Source: Anthonomus grandis grandis (Eukaryota; Arthropoda; Insecta; Coleoptera; Curculionidae). Taken from it: a stretch of DNA of 64,000 nt. Under the pieces are notes generated by a model, which did not search any database, had not been told where the DNA came from, and saw only the letters and a program-made list of their open reading frames with translations. Of the stretch, positions 54,301-64,000 are shown in pieces. The position numbers and the translations under genes were made by a program. Positions within the stretch are counted from its first letter, which is position 1. Every line of letters begins with the position of its first letter. The stretch covers positions 9,858,001-9,922,000 of the forward strand of contig NC_065553.1 of the NCBI RefSeq assembly GCF_022605725.1. Direction: 5' to 3'.

Positions 54301-55046
54301 CCTTCGGGTCCGGTAGTTCATTTGGAGGTTCCAGTTCATCATTAAGTGGATCTAGTGGCTCATTTGGTGCATCTAGCGGCTCATTTGGAGGCTTTGGGGG
54401 TTCCTCATCCCTCGGGGGTGGGTCTACCCTAGTCCAAAAGCACATCTACGTGCACGTACCACCACCAGAACCAGAAGACTTAAGACCACAACGTGTTATT
54501 CCCGTAGCTCCCGCTCAGAAGCACTACAAGATCATTTTCATTAAAGCTCCATCTGCACCCTCACCAACCGTCCCAGCTATTCCTTTGCAACCTCAACACG
54601 AAGAGAAGACTTTGGTCTACGTACTCGTCAAGAAACCTGAGGAAGCACCAGAACTATCTATTCCCGCTCCAGTGCCTACGCAACCAAGTAAACCAGAAGT
54701 ATACTTCATCCGTTATAAGACTCAAAAAGAACATTCTGCTGCTGGTATTAGTGGTGGTGCCTCTCTCTCATCTGGCTCGAGTTTCTCAGGTGCCTCTCTA
54801 TCGAGCGCCTCTCTAGGTGGTGCGTCTCTATCAGGTGCGTCCCTAGGAGGTGCTATTGATGACAGTTCACTAGCTTTGGCTTCTGGTGGTATTAGCGGAG
54901 GATCTCTATCTGGAGGCTTAGGATCATTCTCTTCATCTCATGGATCTAGTTCCAGTAGCTCTTTTGTATCATCTGGCTCCTCGTCTGGTGGTAGCGGTTT
55001 GAGCACCTCCTACGGACCCCCCGGACACGTGCCCGGGCCCTATTAA
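51333..55046 (+). CDS. Tweedle cuticle protein 1, Gly/Ser/His-rich
   Basis: Exons 51333-51347 (ATG AGA AAA TTT TTG, then GTAAGT) and 53760-55046, phase 0, 433 residues. The split start gives a clean signal peptide MRKFLIISALVALSNA followed by RPEPP, as in the neighbour gene; the in-frame ATGs at 53715 and 53736 lie before the acceptor and would give a poorer signal. Tweedle proteins are secreted chitin-associated cuticle components. The four conserved blocks lie at about residues 230-325: KHIYVHVPPPEPED, KHYKIIFIKAPS, EEKTLVYVLVKKPEE, KPEVYFIRYKTQKE. The domain is flanked by low-complexity arms: an N-terminal arm with repeated GGHGSSLSL units and Gly/Ser runs, and a C-terminal arm with GASLSSASLGG repeats, ending YGPPGHVPGPY. 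At 433 residues it is longer than the usual 200-300. The 2.4-kb intron has collected an RTE-like fragment and a mariner element. Confidence 0.88.
51575..52130 (-). pseudogene. RTE-type non-LTR reverse transcriptase fragment
   Basis: Minus-strand frames read CLVDYQKAFDIVK (first catalytic box), VEILKMXAWMEG (X marks a stop), HRELDINIKKIKLIIIS and LLERVSCITYLGTLIN, matching the widespread insect endonuclease-reverse-transcriptase of RTE type (consensus FVDYxKAFDxV; LKxNxKKTKxMxIS; ERVxxxxYLGxxI). The FADD box itself is deleted. Located in Tweedle gene 1 intron 1. Confidence 0.65.
52271..53480 (-). mobile_element. Mariner-like transposon in Tweedle 1 intron
   Basis: Left end TAAAGGGTTTTCCAATAAG, then AGGTGTTATTTT; right end (reverse complement) TAAAGAGTTTTCGAATAAG, then AGGTGTTATTTT: about 30-bp inverted terminal repeats with two mismatches, about 1.2 kb apart. 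TA flanks the left side; the right flank has drifted. Encodes a decayed transposase on the minus strand. Confidence 0.85.
52390..53375 (-). pseudogene. Mariner transposase, inactivated
   Basis: Minus-strand pieces: an N-terminal MERY-like start and IEIVKIHLKNGENLVETVRK, HENDPEFHRKIILTNEAHFH, ENPRVIVKNPLYPQHVTIWC, GLWSGEVVGPYFFENEAGST, VYCQQDGATCHTCNESIDLL, WRPRSCDLTPCDLFLWDRVK. The family's first catalytic Asp (SDEAHF) is Asn (TNEAHF), the third region TPLD reads TPCD, and stops interrupt the frame, so it is dead. Confidence 0.85.
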
Positions 55047-55284
55047 TTTTTTTTAGTAAAATGTGATGTCGGAGTTTGTCTATGGACGTAAAATTTTTTG
55101 TGGCTGACAAAAAGACTTTCTTTTATGCTTAAGTGATATTGTAGTGATACTTAAGGGCTCATTGATGTAAATAATGCCATTGTAGCTTAGGATTATCATT
55201 ACTGATACATACATATTAGTCATTTCTTGAATCGTAATCATAATTTATTTAGTAAGTAAACGGTGACAAATATAGTTTATAAGA

Positions 55285-55290
55285 AATAAA
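55285..55290 (+). promoter_or_regulatory. Tweedle 1 polyadenylation signal
   Basis: AATAAA 239 nt after the stop codon, followed by a T-rich stretch. Confidence 0.5.
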
Positions 55291-58200
55291 TTATTTTTTC
55301 TATATATAAATTTGTTTAATTTAGAAATTAACCAACAAAACGTTTATTAAACATTATAAGATTTTTAGTTAAACAAACAGGATATAAACGCCGTAAAAGA
55401 GTGGCTTAAAGGGATTGACTATAAAACCATAATTCAAAGCCAAAATGTTTATTTAAAAATAGAAAGAGTTTGATGGCTCTTTTATATTATACAAAACAAA
55501 CGCTCCCTCTTTTGAATCGATACAAATATAGACCACTTAAGATAACAATAAAAATGATCCAAGCACCTTTATTTTTGAAATAGATCGAATTAATCAGAAC
55601 AATATATGAAATATGGGATATAATGAATTTGCCGTCACAACTAAAGTATTTGGTTTATTTTAGAATATTATTATTCAATATTCTAGGACGTGAGGTTTGC
55701 ATTTTACAAATATAAACATTACAAATGGACTGGGAAAGCTTTTTATTTGAAAAATACGGATAACACGAATAGATTAAAAATAGATATAGAATATAGATCT
55801 ATTAGATGATAGATCCTAAATACTATAAACATGATTTATTATTGGTTTGAGACTTTCACTGTTACACTTAACAACTCCATAAAACCTATATGAGGAGATC
55901 AGATTTAGGAAAAAAGGAAAAAAAATGTGTCAAAACTATAAACGTGTAATAAAAATTATCCTGAATTGACCTTCTCAGATTCAACCGAAATATTCGTAAA
56001 GTCTTGTCCATCTGGTGCCTTTTTTTTCTTAAAATGTTCAATTTGAAGGCACCAATTCAGCGGAAAGAAATTTAAAAAAAAGGATGAAAACTGGGGTCGC
56101 ATTTAGATCAATGTGTCTAAGCTGCCATATCCTTAAGGTAATCATCATCCTTCAAATCTTTTTCGACATCAGGTTGAAGGCGATTAACAAGAGTTATGTT
56201 GTGTTTCATATGCCCTTTTCTAGATTCTGAATAAAGCAGTGTTTATTTAGTTTTTTCTCCTTATGAAAAAGCGTAATTGTTTAAATTCAAACTGTGTAAA
56301 TTCGTGATAATGGAAATAGTTCTCTCTTGCAACTGTCTCTATTTCTGAACGCAAAACAGGATTTCTGCGCTGTTAGCATTCTTTTTAGCTGTAGCTCGTT
56401 AGCTTTTCTTCTAGCTGTAATATTTTAATGCTGATTCTGAGAATAGTGAAACCTCTTATTCAGAAATAATCATAATCATTCATAGTCACATAATCATTCA
56501 TCTATTGTCGGAAACTTTTATAGGAAAATATTAAAGTTGAAAAGGCCTTAAACCATGCGAAAGTCTTCTGCAATATCTCGATGTTTCGGCAAACACAAAC
56601 TTTAGGTTATATACTTACCTTTTATTCTGCTAACTTGATGATGGAAAAAAAATACACTTTTTAAATATTATGGCAGTATATTATACAACGTAATCAAAAA
56701 ATGCAGTCTAATAATTTAATTACTTTTATAAATTAATTACTAATAATCAAGCTAAGTGCCGTTTTCCTAATTTGCGTAACAAACAAAAAAGCTACAAGAC
56801 ATTAAGATACACGATTATAAAAGATATCAGGCTCCCGCATCTAAGTAATTTACTAATTGTTATTAGTTTATTGATAGATATAAAACTACCCAGCCATAAA
56901 AAAATCATAAATTGTTTCATCAGGGGCCATTAAAAAAATCATACAATCTGATATATACCAGTATTGTATCTAGGAATATCTGTTTAATTAACACTAATCA
57001 GGAAGCGATATGAAAAGTTTTTAATGTATAAGTGCATTAAAATTACATGAAATTTGTCTTGGGCAGGATTATGAGGTATTTTAGGATCCAAATACATAAC
57101 CAATAATTTTATTAAATGGCATATTATTGGTACTAGTGTATTCAATGGTATTGTATTTGCCTAAAGCATTAACCAATAAGAATTCTTTTCTAATGTTAAG
57201 AAAATAAAAAATTCTAAGTATTGACAGTTAGTATTCAAATCAATCATACTTGTCACTCCTGATAATGATTTCTAGGTATGATTATGATAACTTAGGTATA
57301 TGATGTGATGTTAGGTGATGATAGTTTAGATGGAACGTTTTTAAATACTGGAAAGTTGGTTAACCACGTTCAGCAAACTAGTTCTATACTAGTTATATCA
57401 GGTAAATATGAAGGCCCAATATCAACTGCTCAAAAAAATATGGTGTAATCGGAATTGGAAATGCCGTCAGAGGTTAGATCTATTCACTAATTCGTTATTT
57501 GTTATTCGTTATTGATCCAAGGTTACCTTAACTGCGTATTTTTCTATATATACATAGTTGCATGGTGCTTTTTCACCTCTGGTTTTAAAAAGTGTGTCCA
57601 CATTAAATCACATTACAGATACCCTAAACGCAAAAATGATGTTTGGCCTTTAGGTGCCCCTACCAAAGTTTACAGAATAAAATATTTTATTCTTAACTTT
57701 GCCACTAATATTGAAAAACCATAAAATTGTTATATTTAGAAGCAACAAAAGGCTGTTGAAACTTTGACTTATTGTAACACTAAAGGTTCTTTTAGTTATT
57801 TAATAATAAATATATCAAACACTTAGACCTGAAAACTATAGACCTGAAGTATTTTACCAGTAACCTTTTTTTCAGTTTGCTCAAAAAATTTTTAATAATA
57901 GGCAGAATCTTTTATAAGACCTATTTTCATAAGACTGCGTTACCAAATTGAAAAAAAAATATATTTAGGAATATGAAATTTAATCCTGTTTACATTTAAA
58001 AAATGCTATTATAAAAAATAAGTACTGCATAAGCAAAATATCAATTTATTTAATTTCATAAGGTAAAAATGTCACCCTGAAAAATGCTTCTTCATGAAAT
58101 TATAGCAGTCCGTCTCTGTACTGATTTTATTCAGATATTTACCTAAGAAAGAAAACCGACATGTCCATCCAACATAGGTACACAAAAAGATACAAGTTTA

Positions 58201-58340
58201 CACGCACTAAGCAAACAAAAAACCGTCGTAAAAATATGACACGAAAATATTATTATAAGACAAAACGAATTTGCCCAATTCTGGTTTTATAATATTTGTT
58301 TTTGGGAAGAATTTTCTTGTAGATTTGGCTTTCTCTAGGG
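55291..58340. other. Intergenic between the two Tweedle genes
   Basis: About 3 kb of AT-rich sequence. I see no gene or clear repeat; it presumably holds the regulatory DNA of Tweedle gene 2. Confidence 0.6.
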
Positions 58341-58350
58341 TTTATATAAA
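58341..58350 (+). promoter_or_regulatory. TATA box of Tweedle gene 2
   Basis: TTTATATAAA, with ATTCAG about 25 bp downstream as a possible initiator (58365-58370) and the ATG at 58411. Confidence 0.6.
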
Positions 58351-58410
58351 TTTGTAGATGATATATTCAGATTAGTTCAGGTTTGACGTTTAGTTAAAAG
58401 TGATTTGAAA

Positions 58411-61400
58411 ATGGTGACGACAATTTATTTAATAGTACGTAAATTAACTATGTTAATAAAACTCTGACTAATGTTCTTCATAAAATTGTTTTTTAACGAT
58501 CAAATATGTGTGCATTTTAGTGTATTTCTTCTCTGATCGTATCAGAAATCACTGCAAGGCCAGAGGCAGCCTTGCCATACTTCTATAACAATCCCACAGA
58601 CTTAAGAGCCAACAATGTTCCGAACTTCGGTAATTTTCAACCATCGGCTGCTGTAAGTCAACATTACCTGCCATCGGAAAACTTTAAAAGTCAACAACAA
58701 ACTTTCAGCAATGTACCTATAGACTCATATGGTGTTCCAGTGGCCAGTACTTTTGGACAGTTACAAAGTACTAATATCTTACCGAATAGGTAAGTTAATA
58801 GTATTAATTCCCTTCCTTAAGACCTTTCATTGCTTATTCGTTTAATATTTTTTTATTTTGTTTCAAAGATTCAAAGTCAAAACATAGTTGAGGAAATTAA
58901 ACAGCGTGTGAGACATTACTTACATTTTATTTAAAAATCCTGAAAAAAAAATTATTTAACCAAAAAAAATCAACGCTTCGTTAATTTCTGCAAATCCATC
59001 AGGGCAAGAATTTATTATAATTGTGTTGTCTCTAGAATAACAAATAATATAAAATTATGTGTGATCATTTGATAAAAGATACTCTAATAATCAACCGCAA
59101 GAAACAAGCCGAAGAAATAGCCGAAAAGATCTAATCGCACAACTTTGTAATCCCATGCAAAATATGGACATTAAGCTAGAGATATTAAAGATGTGAATAA
59201 CTTTTTCTAAAATTTTTCATAAATAAAATTTCAAATTTTTCATAGATGCTAAATAAAATGCATGAATGAAAACCTTCATGCAATACTTTCAAAAACGGAA
59301 TAAAATAAATAAATTAGGCCTTCATTTTATACTCGGCGAAAGTCAAAGTCAAAAATCATTTATTGTGTTAGATACTAGAAACATAGCATAGACACATGAA
59401 ACACAATCTTTCCCTTATGTTTTCTATATTTACCTTACAACTATTTAGGCTTCCACGTTATAACAATAGATATTAAAAAGAAAATTTCTTTCATTTAAGA
59501 AATTATGGTACTCCAGATCTGCATCTCTCTGGCCAATCACCCGTTGGTGCAATCAGAAATCAGCCAACGCCATTGGTAAATGTACAGAAACATATCTACG
59601 TTCACGTACCACCACCAGATGTTGAAGAGGAAAGAATTCAGAGAGTAAGTACAGTTCAAACTTAAATAATACTATGAAGAAACAAGCTAAATGAGATAAG
59701 TTAGATATTAATAAAGAGGACTATTTGGAAAGTGTATTATTTTTTAGAATCATTTAGTTATACATACATTGTATAATAAAATCGTTTAAAAGAGTAATTT
59801 TATGAAAATCAATGGTATGAGCCAATGGTATTAAGAGTTTATCCAGAAAACGCATCTCTTAGTTGGTCGTATGGATATGAAACAAGTTGAAGTTTCAGAA
59901 TATGTGGTTCGGAAAATTAAAGCAGAAACAAAGAACAATATATTATTTTAATAGTATTAATACATTGCAATTTCTTAAGAAAGTCCTTAGAGAAGAGGAC
60001 GTCTTCTTTTTCTTCAAGTAAAATCTGTATTGTTGTGACGAATTCATAATGAGTTACTTATTATATTGGGTATTACGTCACTTATAGCAAAAATCAATAT
60101 AAAAATTTTTATCTCACATGCTCAACAATTGAAAAGAAGAAGAAAATTGACTTATTCACGTATTTAAAAGAAATATGAACTTAAATCTGTAACGATACCG
60201 TTCGATATACTTAATTTAATTTAAGTTCAATAAGTTTTAAATACAATAATTTACTTGAGGTATAATAGATTTTTTATATACCTAGGAGCTGAGGTTCAAT
60301 CTATTAATCTTAACATTTAATTGTAATATTCATAACAAAGTTAGGTAGGATACTGAAAAGAAGAAACGAGCTCAGAGATTAATAAATTGAACCTCAGCTC
60401 CTAGGTATATAAAAAATCTATTATACCTCAAGTAAATTATTGTGCTTAAAACTTATTGAACTTAAATGAAATTAAGTATATCGAACGGTATCGTTACAGA
60501 TTTAAGTTCATATTTCTTTTAAATACGTGAATAAGTCGTAGCATATGACGTAGATTCCAAATTTCCATAAGAATATAATGAACGATAATCGACTGTTTAA
60601 TTCTACGATTTATCATTTAGATTGCTGTTTTCACATTTTTTCACTATGAGAGATAGTAGTAATGAATATAGTAAGTTTTCCATGCATATTATGGCAAAAA
60701 TTATAATATGTAAATTCTGGAAATAAACGTATTATTAATATTATTATTATTAATATTATTATTATATATGTCTTGGAAATTTCTTCAAGCGGTTTTTTTT
60801 TAAATTACATTTTACATTTTAATACATTATGAGGGAGCCATTTTATTTGATGCTTTGCATAGAATTAAAGAATATGTTTAAATAAATAAAATATTTTTCG
60901 TGCATATAAAAAAAATTATGATTAAGGTTGTAATTTTAGATAAAGTTAATTTATTTGACCGTCTGTACTATGAAAATGAGATGTTTCCAAACCTTTTGAA
61001 ATTACAATTTCGTCAAGTCATCGTGGAGATATATTAATAACTACATTAAATTTTGGTAAATTTTTAACTTATTATTGTTTGGTTAATTGAACTGAATAAT
61101 ATACTGGTAATATGTTATAGATAACTCGTTTTTTTTGTTGTTAAATTTTTGAAATGGCAGTATGATTAATATTCTATGTATTATGTTAAAACTTAAAAAC
61201 CTATCCTAGACGGATCCGTAATAACTTGCAAGATATTAATTATTTCTTGGAAAATAGACCATTACAAATTATATATATTTTCCATTCTTTTAGGGCTATA
61301 TAGGAAATAAAAATGTTATTAGTGTAATGTCTGAAAAAAATATAAAACTGTATAATATTGCAAAAGCACAAGACTTAAGATATTAACTAATAAAATGCCT

Positions 61401-62377
61401 AATATCTACATTAGGCTGATATATAATGCAATAAAAAGATATAAGTAATTTGGTCAAAGATAATTTGTCAAAAAATATAGAAAAAATAAGCAATATACTT
61501 AAAACGAATACAGATAATGGAAGGTATGACAGGTACACAGAAATATCATTAAAAAAAATATATAGGTTGTTCTATTTAAAATAATAATGCCTTTAATGAC
61601 CGTTAAAACTCTTTAGAAATGGTTTGGTAACGTAACCAAATTTCAATTTGATCGACAGTTATATATTTATTACCAGCCTCCAGATATCAATATGACTTGT
61701 ACGTAAATTCATGCTTTAAAAACAAACTCAAGAAATAAAACATAATTATTTATACCCTTATTACAGTATAGTTTTAATTCAAAATAATTTTATAACATTT
61801 GTGCTGATTTTGTCTGATTTATTTATTTTCAGATTTTTTGACACCCTAAATGTCTATTATCAAATATGCTAATATCTATGCAGAACATGAATAAAATCTT
61901 CTGTTTCTATTGAAATGAGCTACACGAATGAAAATCCCAAAAAAAAATACTAAAAACGCTTATATTTATTTTTTGTTTTAGCTTCAACAACAAAATTTAA
62001 GACAAAAACACTACAAAATTATCTTCGTCAAAGTGCCTTCATACCCGTCTACAGCCCAATACCTAGCGCAACAACAAGCTCTTCAAGAAGAAAAAACCCT
62101 GATCTACGTCCTCGTAAAAAAACCGGAAGATTTAGAAGAAATTAGGGCCAACCAGATTTCAAGCACACCAGTGAACAAACCGGAAGTCTATTTTATCAAA
62201 TACCGGGCAAAGGCTCAACAAAACAGAGGACAAATCAGTGAAAATCAAGGAAATACTTTTCAGAAGCAAAGCGACGACTCTGTGGTGGTTGACAGTGCCG
62301 ATAAAGGGCAACAGACCAATTTCCTTGGTCAAGGAGGGGGATATAATTACAACAGACCATCTGCAATACTAAAATAG
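58411..62377 (+). CDS. Tweedle cuticle protein 2
   Basis: Exons 58411-58434, 58521-58789, 59500-59644, 61982-62377, GT-AG, phase-matched, 277 residues plus TAG. The signal peptide MVTTIYLICISSLIVSEITA, followed by RPEAA, is split after residue 8 by the first intron, as is typical for Tweedle genes and as in the neighbour. Tweedle blocks: QKHIYVHVPPPDVEEE (exon 3), KHYKIIFVKVPSYP, EEKTLIYVLVKKPEDLEEI, KPEVYFIKYRAK (exon 4), over about residues 126-225. The N-terminal arm is Asn/Gln/Ser-rich (FKSQQQTFSNVPIDSYG) and the C-terminal tail is Gln-rich, ending GGGYNYNRPSAILK; there is none of the Gly-Ser repeat seen in gene 1. Gene 2 has two extra introns, one between the first and second Tweedle blocks; in gene 1 the whole domain is in one exon. 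Function: secreted chitin-binding cuticle protein. Confidence 0.92.
59645..61981. other. Tweedle 2 intron 3
   Basis: AT-rich, contains the long hairpin and an ATT/TATTAT microsatellite-like run at about 60735-60770. No other gene. Confidence 0.6.
60149..60537. repeat. 389-bp hairpin in Tweedle 2 intron 3
   Basis: Left arm 60149-60310 and right arm 60376-60537 are near-perfect inverted copies of 162 bp each, separated by a 65-bp loop. Matching pieces include TAACGATACCGTTCGATATA, TACTTGAGGTATAATAGATT and CCTAGGAGCTGAGGTTCAAT with their complements. No terminal target duplication was seen and no protein is encoded. Either a foldback element or an inverted duplication. Transcribed as part of the intron, it would form a long double-stranded RNA stem. 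Confidence 0.9.
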
Positions 62378-62589
62378 TATTAATCACACACATTATTATT
62401 TTATTATCATTATCTCTAAGACTCTGTATTAGTCTTCAGTTTATTTTTGTATGTATATTTTATTTTTTTATTAAATACATCTAGCATATGTGTATATAAA
62501 ATGTATAAACTAATTTCAGATCACACAGTTTATATAGCGTACACATAAACACCAATTTTACAAAACTCTCGAAATAGAAGCACTCCGAC

Positions 62590-62595
62590 AATAAA
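62590..62595 (+). promoter_or_regulatory. Possible Tweedle 2 polyadenylation signal
   Basis: AATAAA 213 nt after the stop codon; an ATTAAA at 62470-62475 is a nearer alternative. Confidence 0.35.
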
Positions 62596-64000
62596 ACATA
62601 TTGCATTTCATATTTATCGGGTTATTAGTGCTCCGGTTTATTTATAAAAAATCAAAAACCAAATGGATCATATCTCGATTAGTTTGAAAGCTTTCCCGAA
62701 ATAAACTGATGTGTGTAGAATGCGCTGGGGCACTTGGATTTCACTAGAGCTTGAATTTTCTTCGATACATTTAAGAGTTTACTTACCACTATTATAAGGT
62801 TTAGTATAATTAAATTATCTGAGTTATTCTTGATCAACTAATCAAGACGAAGCACCTTACTGATAATGAAAAGATCATAGTTTTCAACTAAATATTTGTC
62901 AAAAAATTCATACTGCAAATTACAAGGGAAAATTTATTATTAATTATTAAGTTAGAATCTGGACCTTAATTCAGAAATTTTTTGCCTACTACATTAGATA
63001 ATGTATAAACAACGTATTCTGTAAGAAGGTTTTTAATAGTATAAAGTATTGAGAAGAAAATAATAATTGCAGGTTGAACTAAGTTAGTAATGAATAACTA
63101 GTATGATTGTATTCCTAGACTTGACTAAGAGAATATTCGCATGAGCTTTTCTCATTTTCAATCAGTGTCAAATTGATGTTAGTTAGACATATCAAATCAC
63201 GAATTTTTGATAATTAATTGAAATTTTATTTGAAAAAAAATACTAAATTATTTATGCCGAATTTTAAATTTTGTTTACTATACAATTTATTCTGAGGTTG
63301 TTACCTTAAGTAAAATCACTTATTTTTGCTAACATATTGCCAATCTAATTAAATAAAAACTATTATTTTTTGGATTTCGAATGTAATTTTCCATATTATT
63401 TATTCTATTAGTGAAGTTTAGAGTTTAATTGCTATTTTTGATCTTGCAGAACTATCTTTATCTCTGAATTTTATATTTAATAAGTAACAAAATTCGGTTA
63501 GGAGTAACTTTTATTAAAACAATATAAGAACTTTAAAATGTCCAAGTAAAAAAACACGTGCTGGAACATACGTATGTTTTCGATATGACTGACTAAAATC
63601 AGTCCTTTTAGTTAAGAGAGTTTCATCAATAAATTCAATTTAGTTCAGTAAAACTGTTTTACTGAAGGCTTCCTCGTCACGTGGTATTTTCATACTTCAG
63701 AAACTAACTAAACTTAACCTGGAAGAAATCTTGTCTGCAAAATATTCTCTCCAGAAATGTTCTCTCTATATCACACCAAAATAGACATAAAAATATTGTT
63801 TCTAAATTGAAAGTTATAATTTTATGTTGTACACCCTACCCTGTTACATACCCAACCGGTTATTCATTAGTAAATAGTGAAATGTGTATGTTTTGTTTTA
63901 TTTTGATACCAAATGTTTGCTAAAGCAAAATGCTCAGTCAAGAATTTGTATATTTATGTGGCTCAAATATTATGCAGCTTACATTTTGAATAAATCTTTC
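62596..64000. other. Right end of window, no gene seen
   Basis: AT-rich sequence with no coding or repeat signal that I can support. Confidence 0.6.

Noticed and set aside
54218..54445. Pro/Glu-rich frame antisense to Tweedle 1
   Set aside because: Shadow of the Gly/Ser repeats on the opposite strand.
1..64000. CRISPR arrays, operons, bacterial ribosome binding sites
   Set aside because: None present; the gene structure is clearly eukaryotic.

Overview
The window is AT-rich animal DNA with GT-AG introns, TATA/initiator promoters, AATAAA signals and many Tc1/mariner, Penelope-like and non-LTR remnants. The genes point to an insect: the 3' half of a Dscam-family gene, Tweedle cuticle genes and an M13 neprilysin-like gene. 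A beetle is my guess; nothing in the sequence fixes the order.

Layout. (1) Positions 1-26191, plus strand: the last 22 coding exons (1040 codons, open at the left edge) of a Dscam receptor. They run from the end of one Ig domain through FN3 domains 1-4, Ig10, FN3 domains 5-6, the membrane segment and the whole cytoplasmic tail. Its introns hold a complete intronless Rac-like GTPase gene on the minus strand (15434-16009), a mariner and a piggyBac remnant, a Penelope-like fragment and two hammerhead-ribozyme-like motifs. (2) 26503-27642: a decayed Tc1-like element with both inverted terminal repeats, directly downstream of Dscam. (3) 29392-42933, minus strand: ten exons of an M13 (neprilysin-like) gene whose zinc-binding and substrate-binding motifs are all replaced, so it is probably a pseudoenzyme; its 5' exons were not found. 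One intron carries a complete four-exon nitrobindin/THAP4-type gene on the opposite strand (32036-33558). (4) 41-51 kb: a graveyard of non-LTR, Tc1 and Penelope-like fragments. (5) 51.1-62.4 kb, plus strand: two Tweedle genes in tandem, each with a TATA box, a tiny first exon that splits the signal peptide, and the four conserved Tweedle blocks. The first has long Gly/Ser/His-rich arms and carries RTE-like and mariner insertions in its first intron. The second has a 389-bp hairpin in its third intron.

The genes are functionally unrelated: neural cell recognition, a small GTPase, an extracellular peptidase homologue, a haem-barrel protein and cuticle structure. The only local gene family is the Tweedle pair. 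Exon coordinates were derived by hand from splice consensus, phase continuity and family resemblance; every exon junction listed for Dscam, M13, nitrobindin and Tweedle 2 is phase-consistent.
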